Below, in pieces: positions 1 through 7,815 of a stretch of 64,000 bases of DNA. Each line of letters starts with the position of its first letter. Positions within the stretch are counted from its first letter, which is position 1. The notes under the pieces are model-generated. The model made no database searches and was not told where the DNA came from. It worked only from the letters and a program-made list of their open reading frames with translations. A program made the position numbers and the translations under genes. The DNA is from Sporosarcina sp. FSL K6-1508 (GTDB taxonomy: Bacteria; Bacillota; Bacilli; Bacillales_A; Planococcaceae): the NCBI RefSeq assembly GCF_038007465.1, contig NZ_JBBOXF010000001.1:4351001-4415000 (forward strand), read 5' to 3'.

Positions 1-66
1 GTTCCATCGCAGTTCGCATTCAATCGAAAAAAGCTTTTAATTAGAAAAGCGGAAAAGACACGATAG

Positions 67-108
67 GCAAAAAGAAGACTCCATCAAATGATGGAGTCTT
101 CTTTTTGC
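67..108. terminator. Intrinsic terminator at the ylaH 3' end
   Basis: A near-perfect hairpin with arms AAAAAGAAGACTCCATCA and its complement around a 2-nt apex, flanked by A and T runs so it could work on both strands. The ylaH stop codon lies inside the hairpin, so the last codons of the gene form part of the terminator. Confidence 0.85.
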
Positions 109-431
109 TCTTTATATTCGTTCATTCTGCGAACTCGATAGATAATCAAAATAAGAGCCGCCACGATAAGTCCTTCCACAATCGGAAGGAAAAAGCCAAG
201 AAACGTCAAAATTAGACAGCCGATAAACAGGAAAATATAGATAACTAAAGTCTGTAAAGGCTTTAGCTTTCTTGCAAATCCCAGTTTATAAACAATTGCT
301 GACATGAGGAAGACAAGGGCGAAAAGTACGTAACCGGCAACCGTATAGGAAGGCATCACTTCGTAAATAAAGCGTGCAATTCCTGACATTTTTTCGAATA
401 CGAACTCGGTATCCCCAACACTAGCACTCAT
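84..431 (-). CDS. ylaH: YlaH-like membrane protein
   Basis: Encodes 115 residues matching my recollection of the Bacillales YlaH family, whose function is unknown. Hydrophobic segments lie near residues 29-48 (GYVLFALVFLMSAIVY) and 59-97, followed by a basic tail with RVRRMNEYKEQK, so it is probably an integral membrane protein with two or three spans. The ATG has GAAGGGA about nine bases upstream. It lies downstream of typA on the same strand, as I recall in Bacillus, separated by a 254-bp non-coding gap. The stop codon sits within the terminator hairpin. The name is inferred from sequence feel and neighbourhood; no reaction is known. Confidence 0.75.
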   Translation of the reverse strand: MSASVGDTEFVFEKMSGIARFIYEVMPSYTVAGYVLFALVFLMSAIVYKLGFARKLKPLQTLVIYIFLFIGCLILTFLGFFLPIVEGLIVAALILIIYRVRRMNEYKEQKEDSII

Positions 432-685
432 TCAACACAATCCCTTCTATAAAGCTTTTCTAATAGGCCCAGAGAGTTCGGGTCATTCTAATACTATCAA
501 GGACGTAAGAAAGCAACCAGGCCTCTCTGTCGGGTAGACCCACACACAGTAAGGCACTCAGAATACTTTCTTTTACTAATCGTCCCAGTTATTTTCTTAT
601 ATAAAACGAATTAAAGAATTCCTGCAAATCCACTTCGGCTTAAAGGGATGCCTCCGCTGTATTCATATGTCATCAGATATAGTTA
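432..685. other. Gap between typA and ylaH, possible decayed repeat
   Basis: No coding region is supported. The right part (about 620-680) contains AAAGGGATGCCTCCGC and a distal GATATAG, resembling the end module of the interspersed repeat family described elsewhere in this window but too degraded to delimit. It probably separates ylaH from typA transcription. Confidence 0.35.
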
Positions 686-2515
686 TTATTTCTTTTTCTG
701 AACCCGCTCGCGCTCGTTCTTATCCAGAATCTTCTTACGAAGTCTGATCGATACTGGTGTAACTTCACAATACTCGTCATCATCCAGATACTGCAGTGCT
801 TCTTCAAGCGACATAATACGAGGCTTCTTAGTTGTGACTGTTTGATCTTTAGATGCTGAACGAACGTTTGTCGCTTGTTTAGCTTTTGTTAAGTTGATTG
901 TCAAATCGCTTTCACGCGTATTTTCTCCAACAACCATTCCTGCATAAATATCAGTTCCGGCACCAACGAACATGATACCCCGATCTTCTAACTGCATAAT
1001 GCTGTAAGGCGTAGCCGTCCCGTTCTCCATTGAAACAAGAACACCGTTTCTGCGGCCGCCGACTTTACCTTTTGCCATCGGTTGGTAAGAATCGAACGTA
1101 TGGTTCATAATTCCATAACCTCTAGTCAACGTAAGGAATTCAGTCGAATAACCGATTAATCCACGTGCAGGCACATTGAATATTAAACGGACTTGTCCAT
1201 TACCATTATTGATCATATCGAGCATTTCACCTTTTCGCTCACCGATTGACTCGATAATAGAACCTGTATGCTCTTCAGGAATGTCAATTTGTAAACGTTC
1301 AATAGGTTCACAACGGACGCCATCAATTTCTTTGACAATTACTGATGGTTTCGAAACTTGTAATTCAAATCCTTCACGGCGCATATTTTCGATAAGAATC
1401 GACAAGTGAAGCTCACCGCGTCCCGAAACAGTCCATGCATCAGGCGAATCAGTTGGATCTACACGTAGAGATACATCTGTTTGCAATTGTGATTGAAGAC
1501 GTTCGTCGATTTTTCTAGACGTTACCCATTTGCCTTCTTTACCTGCAAACGGACTATTGTTCACAAGAAATGTCATTTGAAGTGTTGGTTCGTCAATGAA
1601 CAATTCTGGAAGTGCTTCAGGATGGTCTGCTGGACAGATTGTCTCGCCAACGTCAATGTTTTCCATTCCAGATACCGCAACAAGATCTCCTGAGAAAGCT
1701 TCTTGGATATCTACACGTTTCAATCCGAGGAATCCAGACATTTTCGTAACACGGTAGTTTTTCAATGAACCGTCACGCTTTATAACTGCAACCGACTGTC
1801 CGACTTTCATCGTTCCGCGGAAAATCCGTCCGATTCCGATACGGCCGACATAATCGCTGTAGTCAAGAAGAGATACTTGGAATTGTAAAGGCTCGTCGCG
1901 ATTATCAACTGGAGCAGGGATATGTTCAAGAATTGCGTCATAAAGCACACGCAATGTCTCTTCCTGTGTAGCAGGATCTGGTGATAAGCTTGCTGTTCCA
2001 TTGAATCCTGATGCATAGATAACTGGGAATTCAAGTTGTTCGTCATTGGCGTCGAGTTCGATGAATAATTCAAGAACTTCATCTACCACTTCTTCCGGAC
2101 GTGCAAATTCACGGTCAATTTTATTAACGACAACAATAGGTTTTAAGTTTTGTTCAAGCGCTTTTTTCAATACGAAACGCGTTTGTGGCATACATCCTTC
2201 GTATGAATCGACTACAAGAATTACACCATCTACCATTTTTAGAATACGTTCCACTTCGCCGCCGAAATCCGCGTGGCCAGGTGTATCAAGAATGTTAATT
2301 TTTGTATCTTTATATTCAATTGCCGTATTCTTTGCGAGAATCGTAATTCCGCGTTCACGTTCAATTTCGTTTGAGTCCATGGCACGGTCGTCTACTTGTT
2401 CGTTAGAACGAAAGATTCCCGATTGTTTCAAAAGTTGATCGACAAGCGTCGTTTTTCCGTGGTCGACGTGAGCGATAATTGCTATGTTACGTAAATCATT
2501 GCGCATTTTAGTCAT
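686..2515 (-). CDS. typA: Translational GTPase TypA/BipA
   Basis: A ribosome-associated GTPase of the EF-G/LepA superfamily, linked in other bacteria to 50S assembly and to cold and stress tolerance. The 609-residue product has the family length. The G domain shows G1 AHVDHGKTT (about residues 15-23), G2 with RGITI, G3 DTPGHADF and G4 NKID. Later come the EF-G domain III/V-like regions and the BipA C-terminal region (GLIGYSTEFLTLTRGYGI, GGRRNGVLVS). The ATG is preceded by GGAGTGA. It is transcribed away from ylaF and has its own extended -10 promoter. Identification is secure from the GTPase motifs and C-terminal signature. Confidence 0.97.
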   Translation of the reverse strand: MTKMRNDLRNIAIIAHVDHGKTTLVDQLLKQSGIFRSNEQVDDRAMDSNEIERERGITILAKNTAIEYKDTKINILDTPGHADFGGEVERILKMVDGVILVVDSYEGCMPQTRFVLKKALEQNLKPIVVVNKIDREFARPEEVVDEVLELFIELDANDEQLEFPVIYASGFNGTASLSPDPATQEETLRVLYDAILEHIPAPVDNRDEPLQFQVSLLDYSDYVGRIGIGRIFRGTMKVGQSVAVIKRDGSLKNYRVTKMSGFLGLKRVDIQEAFSGDLVAVSGMENIDVGETICPADHPEALPELFIDEPTLQMTFLVNNSPFAGKEGKWVTSRKIDERLQSQLQTDVSLRVDPTDSPDAWTVSGRGELHLSILIENMRREGFELQVSKPSVIVKEIDGVRCEPIERLQIDIPEEHTGSIIESIGERKGEMLDMINNGNGQVRLIFNVPARGLIGYSTEFLTLTRGYGIMNHTFDSYQPMAKGKVGGRRNGVLVSMENGTATPYSIMQLEDRGIMFVGAGTDIYAGMVVGENTRESDLTINLTKAKQATNVRSASKDQTVTTKKPRIMSLEEALQYLDDDEYCEVTPVSIRLRKKILDKNERERVQKKK

Positions 2516-2557
2516 GATTTCACTCCATTATTCTTTTTTCATCTGATTAACTGTGTT

Positions 2558-2566
2558 ATTATAGCA
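2558..2566 (-). promoter_or_regulatory. Extended -10 promoter of typA
   Basis: On the minus strand TGCTATAAT forms an extended -10 (TGN plus TATAAT) about 45 bp upstream of the typA ATG. The -35 match is weak, as is usual for extended -10 promoters. Confidence 0.5.
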
Positions 2567-2614
2567 CATGTAAAGATAATTCGAAAACATTTAATATAGA
2601 TGGAGGTATTTTTT

Positions 2615-2800
2615 TTGAAAAACATCAAATGGATTTTCGTTTTTTACTCCATTGGCGCTATAGCTTCAATGTGTGCAATTGGCGTTGCAGTAGGCATGAG
2701 TAGCCTTCCTGTCGCCATTATCGCAATCCTTGCTCTCATTCTTTTTATGGGCAATGGATTCAAGACGAAAAAGAAATATAGAGAACAAGGTATACTCTAG
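2615..2800 (+). CDS. ylaF: YlaF-like small membrane protein (DUF5325-like)
   Basis: A 61-residue protein made almost entirely of two hydrophobic segments (WIFVFYSIGAIASMCAIGVAVG, then LPVAIIAILALILFMGNGF) and a basic tail KTKKKYREQG. It resembles the YlaF/DUF5325 family, which stands divergent from typA in Bacillus. I chose the TTG at 2615 because GGAGG lies seven bases upstream; an ATG at 2600 would begin immediately upstream of, and include, the Shine-Dalgarno sequence. A hairpin terminator follows. Function is unknown; membrane location is inferred from composition. Confidence 0.7.
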   Translation: MKNIKWIFVFYSIGAIASMCAIGVAVGMSSLPVAIIAILALILFMGNGFKTKKKYREQGIL

Positions 2801-2816
2801 AAATATATTTTCTTTC

Positions 2817-2873
2817 AAAAGGAGCGGTCAAGTAAATCGGGTTTTCCGGTTCTTGAAACGGCTCCTTTTTTTT
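2817..2873 (+). terminator. Terminator after ylaF
   Basis: Imperfect hairpin with GGAGC at 2821 pairing with GCTCC near 2861, extended by CAAG/CTTG, followed by eight or nine Ts. Confidence 0.7.
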
Positions 2874-3010
2874 AGAAAAGAAAGTATGGATTTATCCCCA
2901 AAAAGGTTCAAACATTCCATTTCGACATAATATAAACTAAAAAAACGGCATCAAAGCTACCAAAGTAGAAGCTGCATAATTCAATTCCGTACTGCATTCA
3001 ACACTACAAG

Positions 3011-3802
3011 TTATTTCAGGTGTATATAGTTTGTCAAAAGGTCGCGGTGTAATCCCGGTCTTGCAACTATAAACGTGTCTTGTCCAAGTAAATGAGGGAA
3101 TTCACCTTTCATGTTCGTCGCGACAGCCCCGACCTCCTGTGCAATAACAATACCACCGGCAATATCCCATGGTGACAGCCTCATCGACATATATGCATCT
3201 AACCTGCCAGATGAAACATAAGCCAGTTCCATTGCTGCGGAACCATACGATCTAGTTCCCCTGCAAGTTTTAACAAGCTCAATAATTTTTTCATTGTCAA
3301 CGAAACGATTAGGAGCTACCCAACTTGCATTTATACCAATTACAGCTTCTGTGAGCGCCGTAATCTCAAGTTTCGGCAGGCGCTCATCATTGAAATACGC
3401 CCCTTCATCTTTAGCTGCATGATAAAAATCATCGCGCATTACATCATAAATATAACCAAGCATTCCAACCCCTTCTGCATATATTCCAAGCGAAATGGCA
3501 AAGTTGCGTTTTTGGTGAATGAAATTCATCGTTCCGTCAATCGGATCGAGCATCCAGACAACCCCATCAAGTGTCTGAACATTATCACCAAATCCTTCTT
3601 CTCCTAAAATCTTATGTGCAGGAAAATCCTTTTTTATTCTACTGATGAAAAACTGCTCAATTTCCTTATCAATATTTGTTACAAGGTCGTTCGCACTCGA
3701 TTTTGAATCGATATCAATTTGATTAAAAAAAGACACGCGAATTTTATGACCTGCTTCTTTAATTAACGACTTTGCATAGCGATCGATAATTCCCCACTGC
3801 AT
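3011..3802 (-). CDS. suhB: Inositol monophosphatase family protein (SuhB/YktC)
   Basis: A 263-residue Mg2+-dependent phosphatase of the IMPase/FIG superfamily, probably acting on myo-inositol 1-phosphate or a related sugar phosphate in the cytosol. Key motifs are DLVTNIDKEIEQ (metal ligands), GEEGFG, the signature WMLDPIDGTMNF, and the C-terminal SPWDIAGGIVIAQEVGA carrying the substrate and metal Asp. Length is normal. The ATG has GGAAGGGGTGG close upstream. It is read as a separate unit, since a terminator hairpin lies between it and the upstream small gene. The family is certain; the true substrate is not shown by sequence. Confidence 0.93.
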   Translation of the reverse strand: MQWGIIDRYAKSLIKEAGHKIRVSFFNQIDIDSKSSANDLVTNIDKEIEQFFISRIKKDFPAHKILGEEGFGDNVQTLDGVVWMLDPIDGTMNFIHQKRNFAISLGIYAEGVGMLGYIYDVMRDDFYHAAKDEGAYFNDERLPKLEITALTEAVIGINASWVAPNRFVDNEKIIELVKTCRGTRSYGSAAMELAYVSSGRLDAYMSMRLSPWDIAGGIVIAQEVGAVATNMKGEFPHLLGQDTFIVARPGLHRDLLTNYIHLK

Positions 3803-3846
3803 GAAGCCACCCCTTCCAAAACCACCAACTACTCTATACTATATCT

Positions 3847-3903
3847 AAAAAGGCATCCCATTACACTATCCCTGTTTTCAAAGGACGTGTACGGATGCCT
3901 TTC
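3847..3903 (-). terminator. Terminator upstream of suhB
   Basis: AAAGGCATCC and GGATGCCTTT form complementary arms with a long loop, followed on the minus strand by a T run. It would end transcripts of the small gene at 3922-4119. Confidence 0.65.
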
Positions 3904-3921
3904 CTGGTTAACCCAGCATTA

Positions 3922-4119
3922 TCATGCGAAACCATTCAAAATCTCCAACTCGCGGTGAATCTCCATAAGTCTATGCTTACTCTTCATTTTCTGCTTTGCA
4001 TCATCTTCCTGCACAGCATCGAAAAGAGTTGCAAGTTCGTAATCGAGTTCTAGATTAAGCAGCTTCACATATTCTCTTTCTACATCTGCTTTGCGAATAA
4101 CATGGACAACCTGTTTCAT
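3922..4119 (-). CDS. Small conserved-looking protein (YkzI-like?)
   Basis: A 65-residue soluble, highly charged protein starting MKQVVHVIRKADVEREY and ending HRELEILNGFA. It is predicted to be mostly helical with a heptad-like pattern. I chose the ATG at 4119, which has GGGGTG six bases upstream, over a GTG at 4128 overlapping that Shine-Dalgarno. In Bacillus a small gene (ykzI) sits between yktB and suhB, and I suspect this is its counterpart, but the name rests on position and vague similarity only. It is transcribed divergently from yktB and has its own terminator. Confidence 0.6.
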   Translation of the reverse strand: MKQVVHVIRKADVEREYVKLLNLELDYELATLFDAVQEDDAKQKMKSKHRLMEIHRELEILNGFA

Positions 4120-4278
4120 AATTGACACCCCTTTTTTGTAATATAGTCAAAATTTTCTGCTACTTATACTTAAAATATGCCGCGTTTGGTTTTTGCGCTA
4201 GTTATAAGCCTTGTTATTAAAGATTGTTCCCCGTTTTCTGTTATGATAAACGTGTAAATGTAATTGGAGGTAATGAAA

Positions 4279-4917
4279 ATGGTTAGTCATTTTTGGAAAA
4301 AAGATGATTTTGATGTATTTTTAATTGAAGGACTGGAACACCGGATGGAAGCATTGCAAAATCGAATCCAGCCTAAATTTAAAACATTGGGTACGCATTT
4401 TGCGGACCGCTTTTCTGCACATGGCACTGATGAATTTTTCCCACATGTCGCGAAACACGCAAGGCGGACGGTTAATCCGCCAAAAGACAGTTGGGTCGCT
4501 TTCGCACCTGCAAAACGTGGATACAAAGCATTGCCTCACTTTCAGGTTGGCTTATGGGGAACACATTTATTCATTATATTAGCGGTTATTTATGAAAATC
4601 CAGATAAGAAGGGAATTGCTGAGCGACTCGATAAGAACTTGGACATTTTGTCCTCACTTCCCGGAACATATATCGTATCAGGTGATCATATGAAACCAGA
4701 CGCTGTAACTATTGAAGAAACAGGGGCAGCTGGACTGGGACAACTGTTAGAACGGCTGCAAACTGTGAAAAAGGCTGAATTTCTTGTTGGGCGTCATTTG
4801 CTGCGCGAAGATGCCGTAGAACTTTCTAACGAAGAATTCATGGCATTTGCAGAAGAGACTTTTGACCAACTTCTGCCCGTTTATGATGTTGTCATTAATA
4901 AAATAAGAAAAGCGTAA
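4279..4917 (+). CDS. yktB: YktB, UPF0637 (DUF1054) family protein
   Basis: A 212-residue cytosolic protein matching the UPF0637/YktB family by its start (FWKKDDFDVFLIEGLEHRM), the segment AFAPAKRGYKALPHFQVGLW and the middle ERLDKNLDILSSLP. Its function is unknown. The ATG at 4279 lies seven bases after GGAGGT; in-frame TTG and ATG codons further upstream overlap that site. It is one of the few plus-strand genes here and stands divergent from the small 3922-4119 gene. No operon partner follows. Confidence 0.88.
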   Translation: MVSHFWKKDDFDVFLIEGLEHRMEALQNRIQPKFKTLGTHFADRFSAHGTDEFFPHVAKHARRTVNPPKDSWVAFAPAKRGYKALPHFQVGLWGTHLFIILAVIYENPDKKGIAERLDKNLDILSSLPGTYIVSGDHMKPDAVTIEETGAAGLGQLLERLQTVKKAEFLVGRHLLREDAVELSNEEFMAFAEETFDQLLPVYDVVINKIRKA

Positions 4918-5274
4918 AAGCCTACATTTGCACTTGTATATTTCCAACTCGCTTGGGAAAAAATATTCACAACACTTTTACCACGGCTTAAAGGTCGTCG
5001 TAAATGTTCCCAAAAGCTTTAGCACTTCGTGTACCCTGTCTTAGGAGAGCGATGGACGAACGGCCACCATGCCATTAACGAAAAAAATACGTCGGAATGC
5101 GACAAATTCACATTTCGACGCATCAAGAATTTTGATAATAGTGCAGTAGTCGTTCAGTCCGAAGCGATACGAAAGCGCCTGTACATAGGGCATCTTTGGT
5201 TTAACGCAAAAGCAAGCAATCAGTTAATGGTTAACTTTGGTTATTCAACATATGTAACTTTCTGATTTTAAACA
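4918..5274. other. Gap between yktB and yktA
   Basis: No gene is supported. A 79-codon open frame on the plus strand has no plausible ribosome binding site or family resemblance. A hairpin at 5090-5120 (CGTCGGAATG pairing with CATTTCGACG) has no T run and is of unknown role. Confidence 0.4.
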
Positions 5275-5314
5275 AAAGGAATGCTCTCACCTAACGCGAG
5301 GGCATTCCTTTTAT
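5275..5314. terminator. Bidirectional-looking terminator after yktA
   Basis: AAAAGGAATGC and GCATTCCTTTT are perfect arms, extended by CTC/GAG, with A and T runs outside. On the minus strand it follows the yktA stop. Confidence 0.8.
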
Positions 5315-5572
5315 TTCTTCCATACCATCAGCCTTTTTCGCCGCTTGAACTACAGGATAACAAACATAACCGCTCGCGTCCTCGAACTCCTTACACAGCG
5401 TTTTTTCTTCCGCCATGGAAGGAACCACCTTTTTGAAGCCGAGATATGCGACCATTAACTCTTCTCCAGGTATTCCTGACTCATACGCTTTTTCCACCGC
5501 TTCATAAAATGCCGCTACAGCAATTATTTCTGCTGTCGACCAGTCAGGCCTGATTGGATAACTATATTCCAT
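5291..5572 (-). CDS. yktA: YktA, UPF0223 family protein
   Basis: A 93-residue protein with the UPF0223 pattern: an N-terminal SYPIRPDWSTAEII, then AFYEAVEKAYE, GFKKVVPSMAEEKTLCKEFE and SGYVCYPVVQAAK. Function is unknown in the family. The ATG is preceded by AAAGGAG. It starts 15 bp after the nitronate monooxygenase-like gene, so the two are probably cotranscribed. The C-terminal codons run into the terminator region. Family assignment is from recalled YktA sequence. Confidence 0.88.
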   Translation of the reverse strand: MEYSYPIRPDWSTAEIIAVAAFYEAVEKAYESGIPGEELMVAYLGFKKVVPSMAEEKTLCKEFEDASGYVCYPVVQAAKKADGMEEIKGMPSR

Positions 5573-5587
5573 AAATAATCGCTCCTT

Positions 5588-6553
5588 TTATCCTTTGAAT
5601 CTCCATCTTGTCCGAATTGTTTCGGCCTCATTCACCATGCGTCTGAATAATTCATCAACAGTGGGCACATCATCAATAAGGCCCGCTACTTGACCTGCCC
5701 AGCCATAGCCATTTTCAATATCTCCATCATGGATTAAACGTCGGTTCGCTTCACCGCTTATAAAATCTTTCAGCGTTTCATAATCAGCATTTTCGGCTTC
5801 CATTCCAAGTATCTTCTCTGTCCATCTTCCTGTCAATGCACGCGCAGGAGCTCCCAGTGTCCTTTTAATGACGCTGGTACCTGTTTCGCTGCTAGCGACG
5901 AGTAAATCTTTATAAACCTGTGAGGCATGTACACACTCTTTTGTAGCAATAAATCTTGTGCCCATTTCAATTCCTTCCGCACCGAGTGCATGTGCAGCCA
6001 TCCAGCCGCGGCCATCCCCGATTCCGCCTGAAGCAATAACAGGAATTGAAACGACATCGACAACTTGCGGAATAAGCACCATTGTTCCGATATCGTCACG
6101 GCCCAAGTGTCCGCCACCTTCCTGCCCAACAACCAAAACGGCGTCAGCTCCGAGTGATTCCGCTTTCTCAGCTTGCCTTTTCGCGGCAACAAGTACAAGC
6201 TTCGTGACGTCCGTATTTTCGAGCTGTTTAAAAAATGGGGAAGGATTTCCGCCCGTCACTGACATAATCCGGACCCCTTCTTCTAGTGCCGCCTCCACCA
6301 TATGAGCATACGGACGTCCATGTTGTCCGATCGCAAAGTTCACACCAAACGGTTTGTTCGTCATTGCTTTCACTTTCTTTATTTCGGCACGTAAAGCTTC
6401 CGGTGATTCCAGACTCATTGCTGTGATCTGCCCAAGACCGCCAGCTTCCGAGACGGCCGCTGCCAGTTCAGCGTAAGCTAAATAAGCCAGTCCTCCTTGA
6501 ATGATCGGATAATCGATAGCGAGCAAATCCGTTACTCTTGTTTGCCATTCCAT
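5588..6553 (-). CDS. Nitronate monooxygenase / 2-nitropropane dioxygenase-like FMN enzyme
   Basis: A 321-residue TIM-barrel flavoenzyme of the nitronate monooxygenase/FabK-like group. It opens with LLAIDYPIIQGGLAYLA, then GGLGQI, PFGVNFAIG, the typical VVGQEGGGHLGRDD motif with the presumed catalytic His, and VIASGGIGDGRG plus GTRFIAT for FMN phosphate binding. I place the start at the ATG at 6553, preceded by AGGAGGGG, rather than an upstream in-frame start adding 15 acidic residues. It leads a two-gene unit with yktA. FabK-type enoyl-ACP reductase is an alternative annotation for such proteins; substrate is not determinable here. Confidence 0.85.
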   Translation of the reverse strand: MEWQTRVTDLLAIDYPIIQGGLAYLAYAELAAAVSEAGGLGQITAMSLESPEALRAEIKKVKAMTNKPFGVNFAIGQHGRPYAHMVEAALEEGVRIMSVTGGNPSPFFKQLENTDVTKLVLVAAKRQAEKAESLGADAVLVVGQEGGGHLGRDDIGTMVLIPQVVDVVSIPVIASGGIGDGRGWMAAHALGAEGIEMGTRFIATKECVHASQVYKDLLVASSETGTSVIKRTLGAPARALTGRWTEKILGMEAENADYETLKDFISGEANRRLIHDGDIENGYGWAGQVAGLIDDVPTVDELFRRMVNEAETIRTRWRFKG

Positions 6554-6664
6554 ATGAATCCCCTCCTGCACTTCCACTATTCCTTCTTCTTCATCCATAT
6601 CTAATTAACCTTCAAAAAACGTTGAAAGAAGTCCATTTCAAATTCTTTCAACGTACATCACTTA

Positions 6665-7495
6665 TTATTCCGTAACTTTGATTGTTGCTGGATCAACGAA
6701 ATCATAACCCTTCTCCCGTAAACCAATGACAATCTTTTCTAGTGCGTTGGCTGTCCATTCACGGTCATGCATAAGAAGATTAGCTCCATTACGCAGAAAT
6801 TCTGTGTTTATCATAATGTCCGCAAGCGCATCAGCATCCATATATCGTCTTTCCCAGTCGTAGCCGAATGACCAATTCATCAGCAACATTCCATCCTCTT
6901 TCGCAAGCGCTTTACTGAAGTCTGTATTTACACCGAACGGAGCTCGGAAAAACACAGGACGTTCCCCTGTCACTTCTTCCACAGTATCACTTACTGTTAA
7001 GATTTCTTCACTTTGCTGTTCTTCTGAAATCTGTTTTAAATTGGCATGAGTTTTTGTATGGTTACCGATCATAAAACCTAAGTCATGAATCTCTTTCAGT
7101 ACAATTTTTTCTTCTTCTGTATCTATGAAATGACCATTAACGAAGAAAATGGCCGGAGCACCTAGATTCTTCAGCGTCTTCGCCATATCGAGGGCTCGCT
7201 TATCTGGTGCATCATCAATTGTCAGCAATACGACTTCAGCATTTGCATCGCCAATCGGCTCCACCGCATAGGTAGCCGGGTTCAGCACATACAATGGTTC
7301 CGCAACTGCTTTATCAACTTCATCGTCACTGTCCACTTTTCCGGGTTCCCCACTAGCATTTTCATCTACTATTTTTATATTTGGCGCTTTTTCATTTACT
7401 TTGACTTTGCCAGGAGTATCTGACACATCACCCTCAGAACAAGCAGTCAGGAGCAATAAGAGCGCCCCAAGTATGTATATTAATTGTTTTTTCAT
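6665..7495 (-). CDS. Polysaccharide deacetylase (NodB) lipoprotein
   Basis: A 276-residue exported lipoprotein with a signal peptide ending in the lipobox LLTAC, then an acidic linker (to about residue 70) and a NodB carbohydrate esterase 4 domain. Motifs seen: LTIDDAPD in place of the usual TFDDGP (the Asp pair is kept), NHTKTH as the H-x3-H metal motif, RAPFG, and LLMHD near the end. Probable role is deacetylation of a cell-wall glycan at the membrane surface. The start at 7495 has AGGATGGGGG upstream; an earlier in-frame start adds eight residues. The gene is directly downstream of a MITE-like repeat that could carry or displace its promoter. Confidence 0.88.
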   Translation of the reverse strand: MKKQLIYILGALLLLLTACSEGDVSDTPGKVKVNEKAPNIKIVDENASGEPGKVDSDDEVDKAVAEPLYVLNPATYAVEPIGDANAEVVLLTIDDAPDKRALDMAKTLKNLGAPAIFFVNGHFIDTEEEKIVLKEIHDLGFMIGNHTKTHANLKQISEEQQSEEILTVSDTVEEVTGERPVFFRAPFGVNTDFSKALAKEDGMLLMNWSFGYDWERRYMDADALADIMINTEFLRNGANLLMHDREWTANALEKIVIGLREKGYDFVDPATIKVTE

Positions 7496-7530
7496 AATAT
7501 CCCCCATCCTTTCAATCAATCAAATTGAAA

Positions 7531-7687
7531 CTATATATGTTGAACAAATGAATACCTATATAAACTAAGCGAAGGCTTTATTTGGCGCCAGTTGCTGTCA
7601 CAATTCGATAGACCTGAATTATTTCAGGAACTGGACACCGAGAAGCCGAAGTGGATTCAATGGGATTCTTTATCTCAACATATATAG
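7531..7687. repeat. MITE-like element, complete copy with 13-bp inverted ends
   Basis: A 157-bp non-coding element bounded by CTATATATGTTGA (7531-7543) and its exact complement TCAACATATATAG (7675-7687). It contains the family's internal hairpin arms CCAGTT and AACTGG with an imperfect CACAATTC/TGAATT stem. Related copies in this window are at 10629, 17507 and 26261, with partial copies near 48580, 61500 and 63423. Confidence 0.8.
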
Positions 7688-7750
7688 TATAATTCAATTC
7701 TTAACAGAAACCATTCCTACTCAATTGCCAAAATTATTGATGATTAAACA

Positions 7751-7793
7751 TAAAAAACCGTCTACGAGGATAGCTTTCTTCCTCATAGACGGC
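7751..7793 (-). terminator. Terminator of the pdhABCD operon
   Basis: CCGTCTACGAGGA (7758-7770) pairs with TCCTCATAGACGG (7780-7792) apart from one mismatch; on the minus strand it is followed by six Ts. Confidence 0.9.
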
Positions 7794-7815
7794 TTCAATC
7801 TTATATTATAGAAAC

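Noticed and set aside
5029..5265. 78-codon plus-strand frame between yktB and yktA
   Set aside because: No ribosome binding site, no recognisable protein features.
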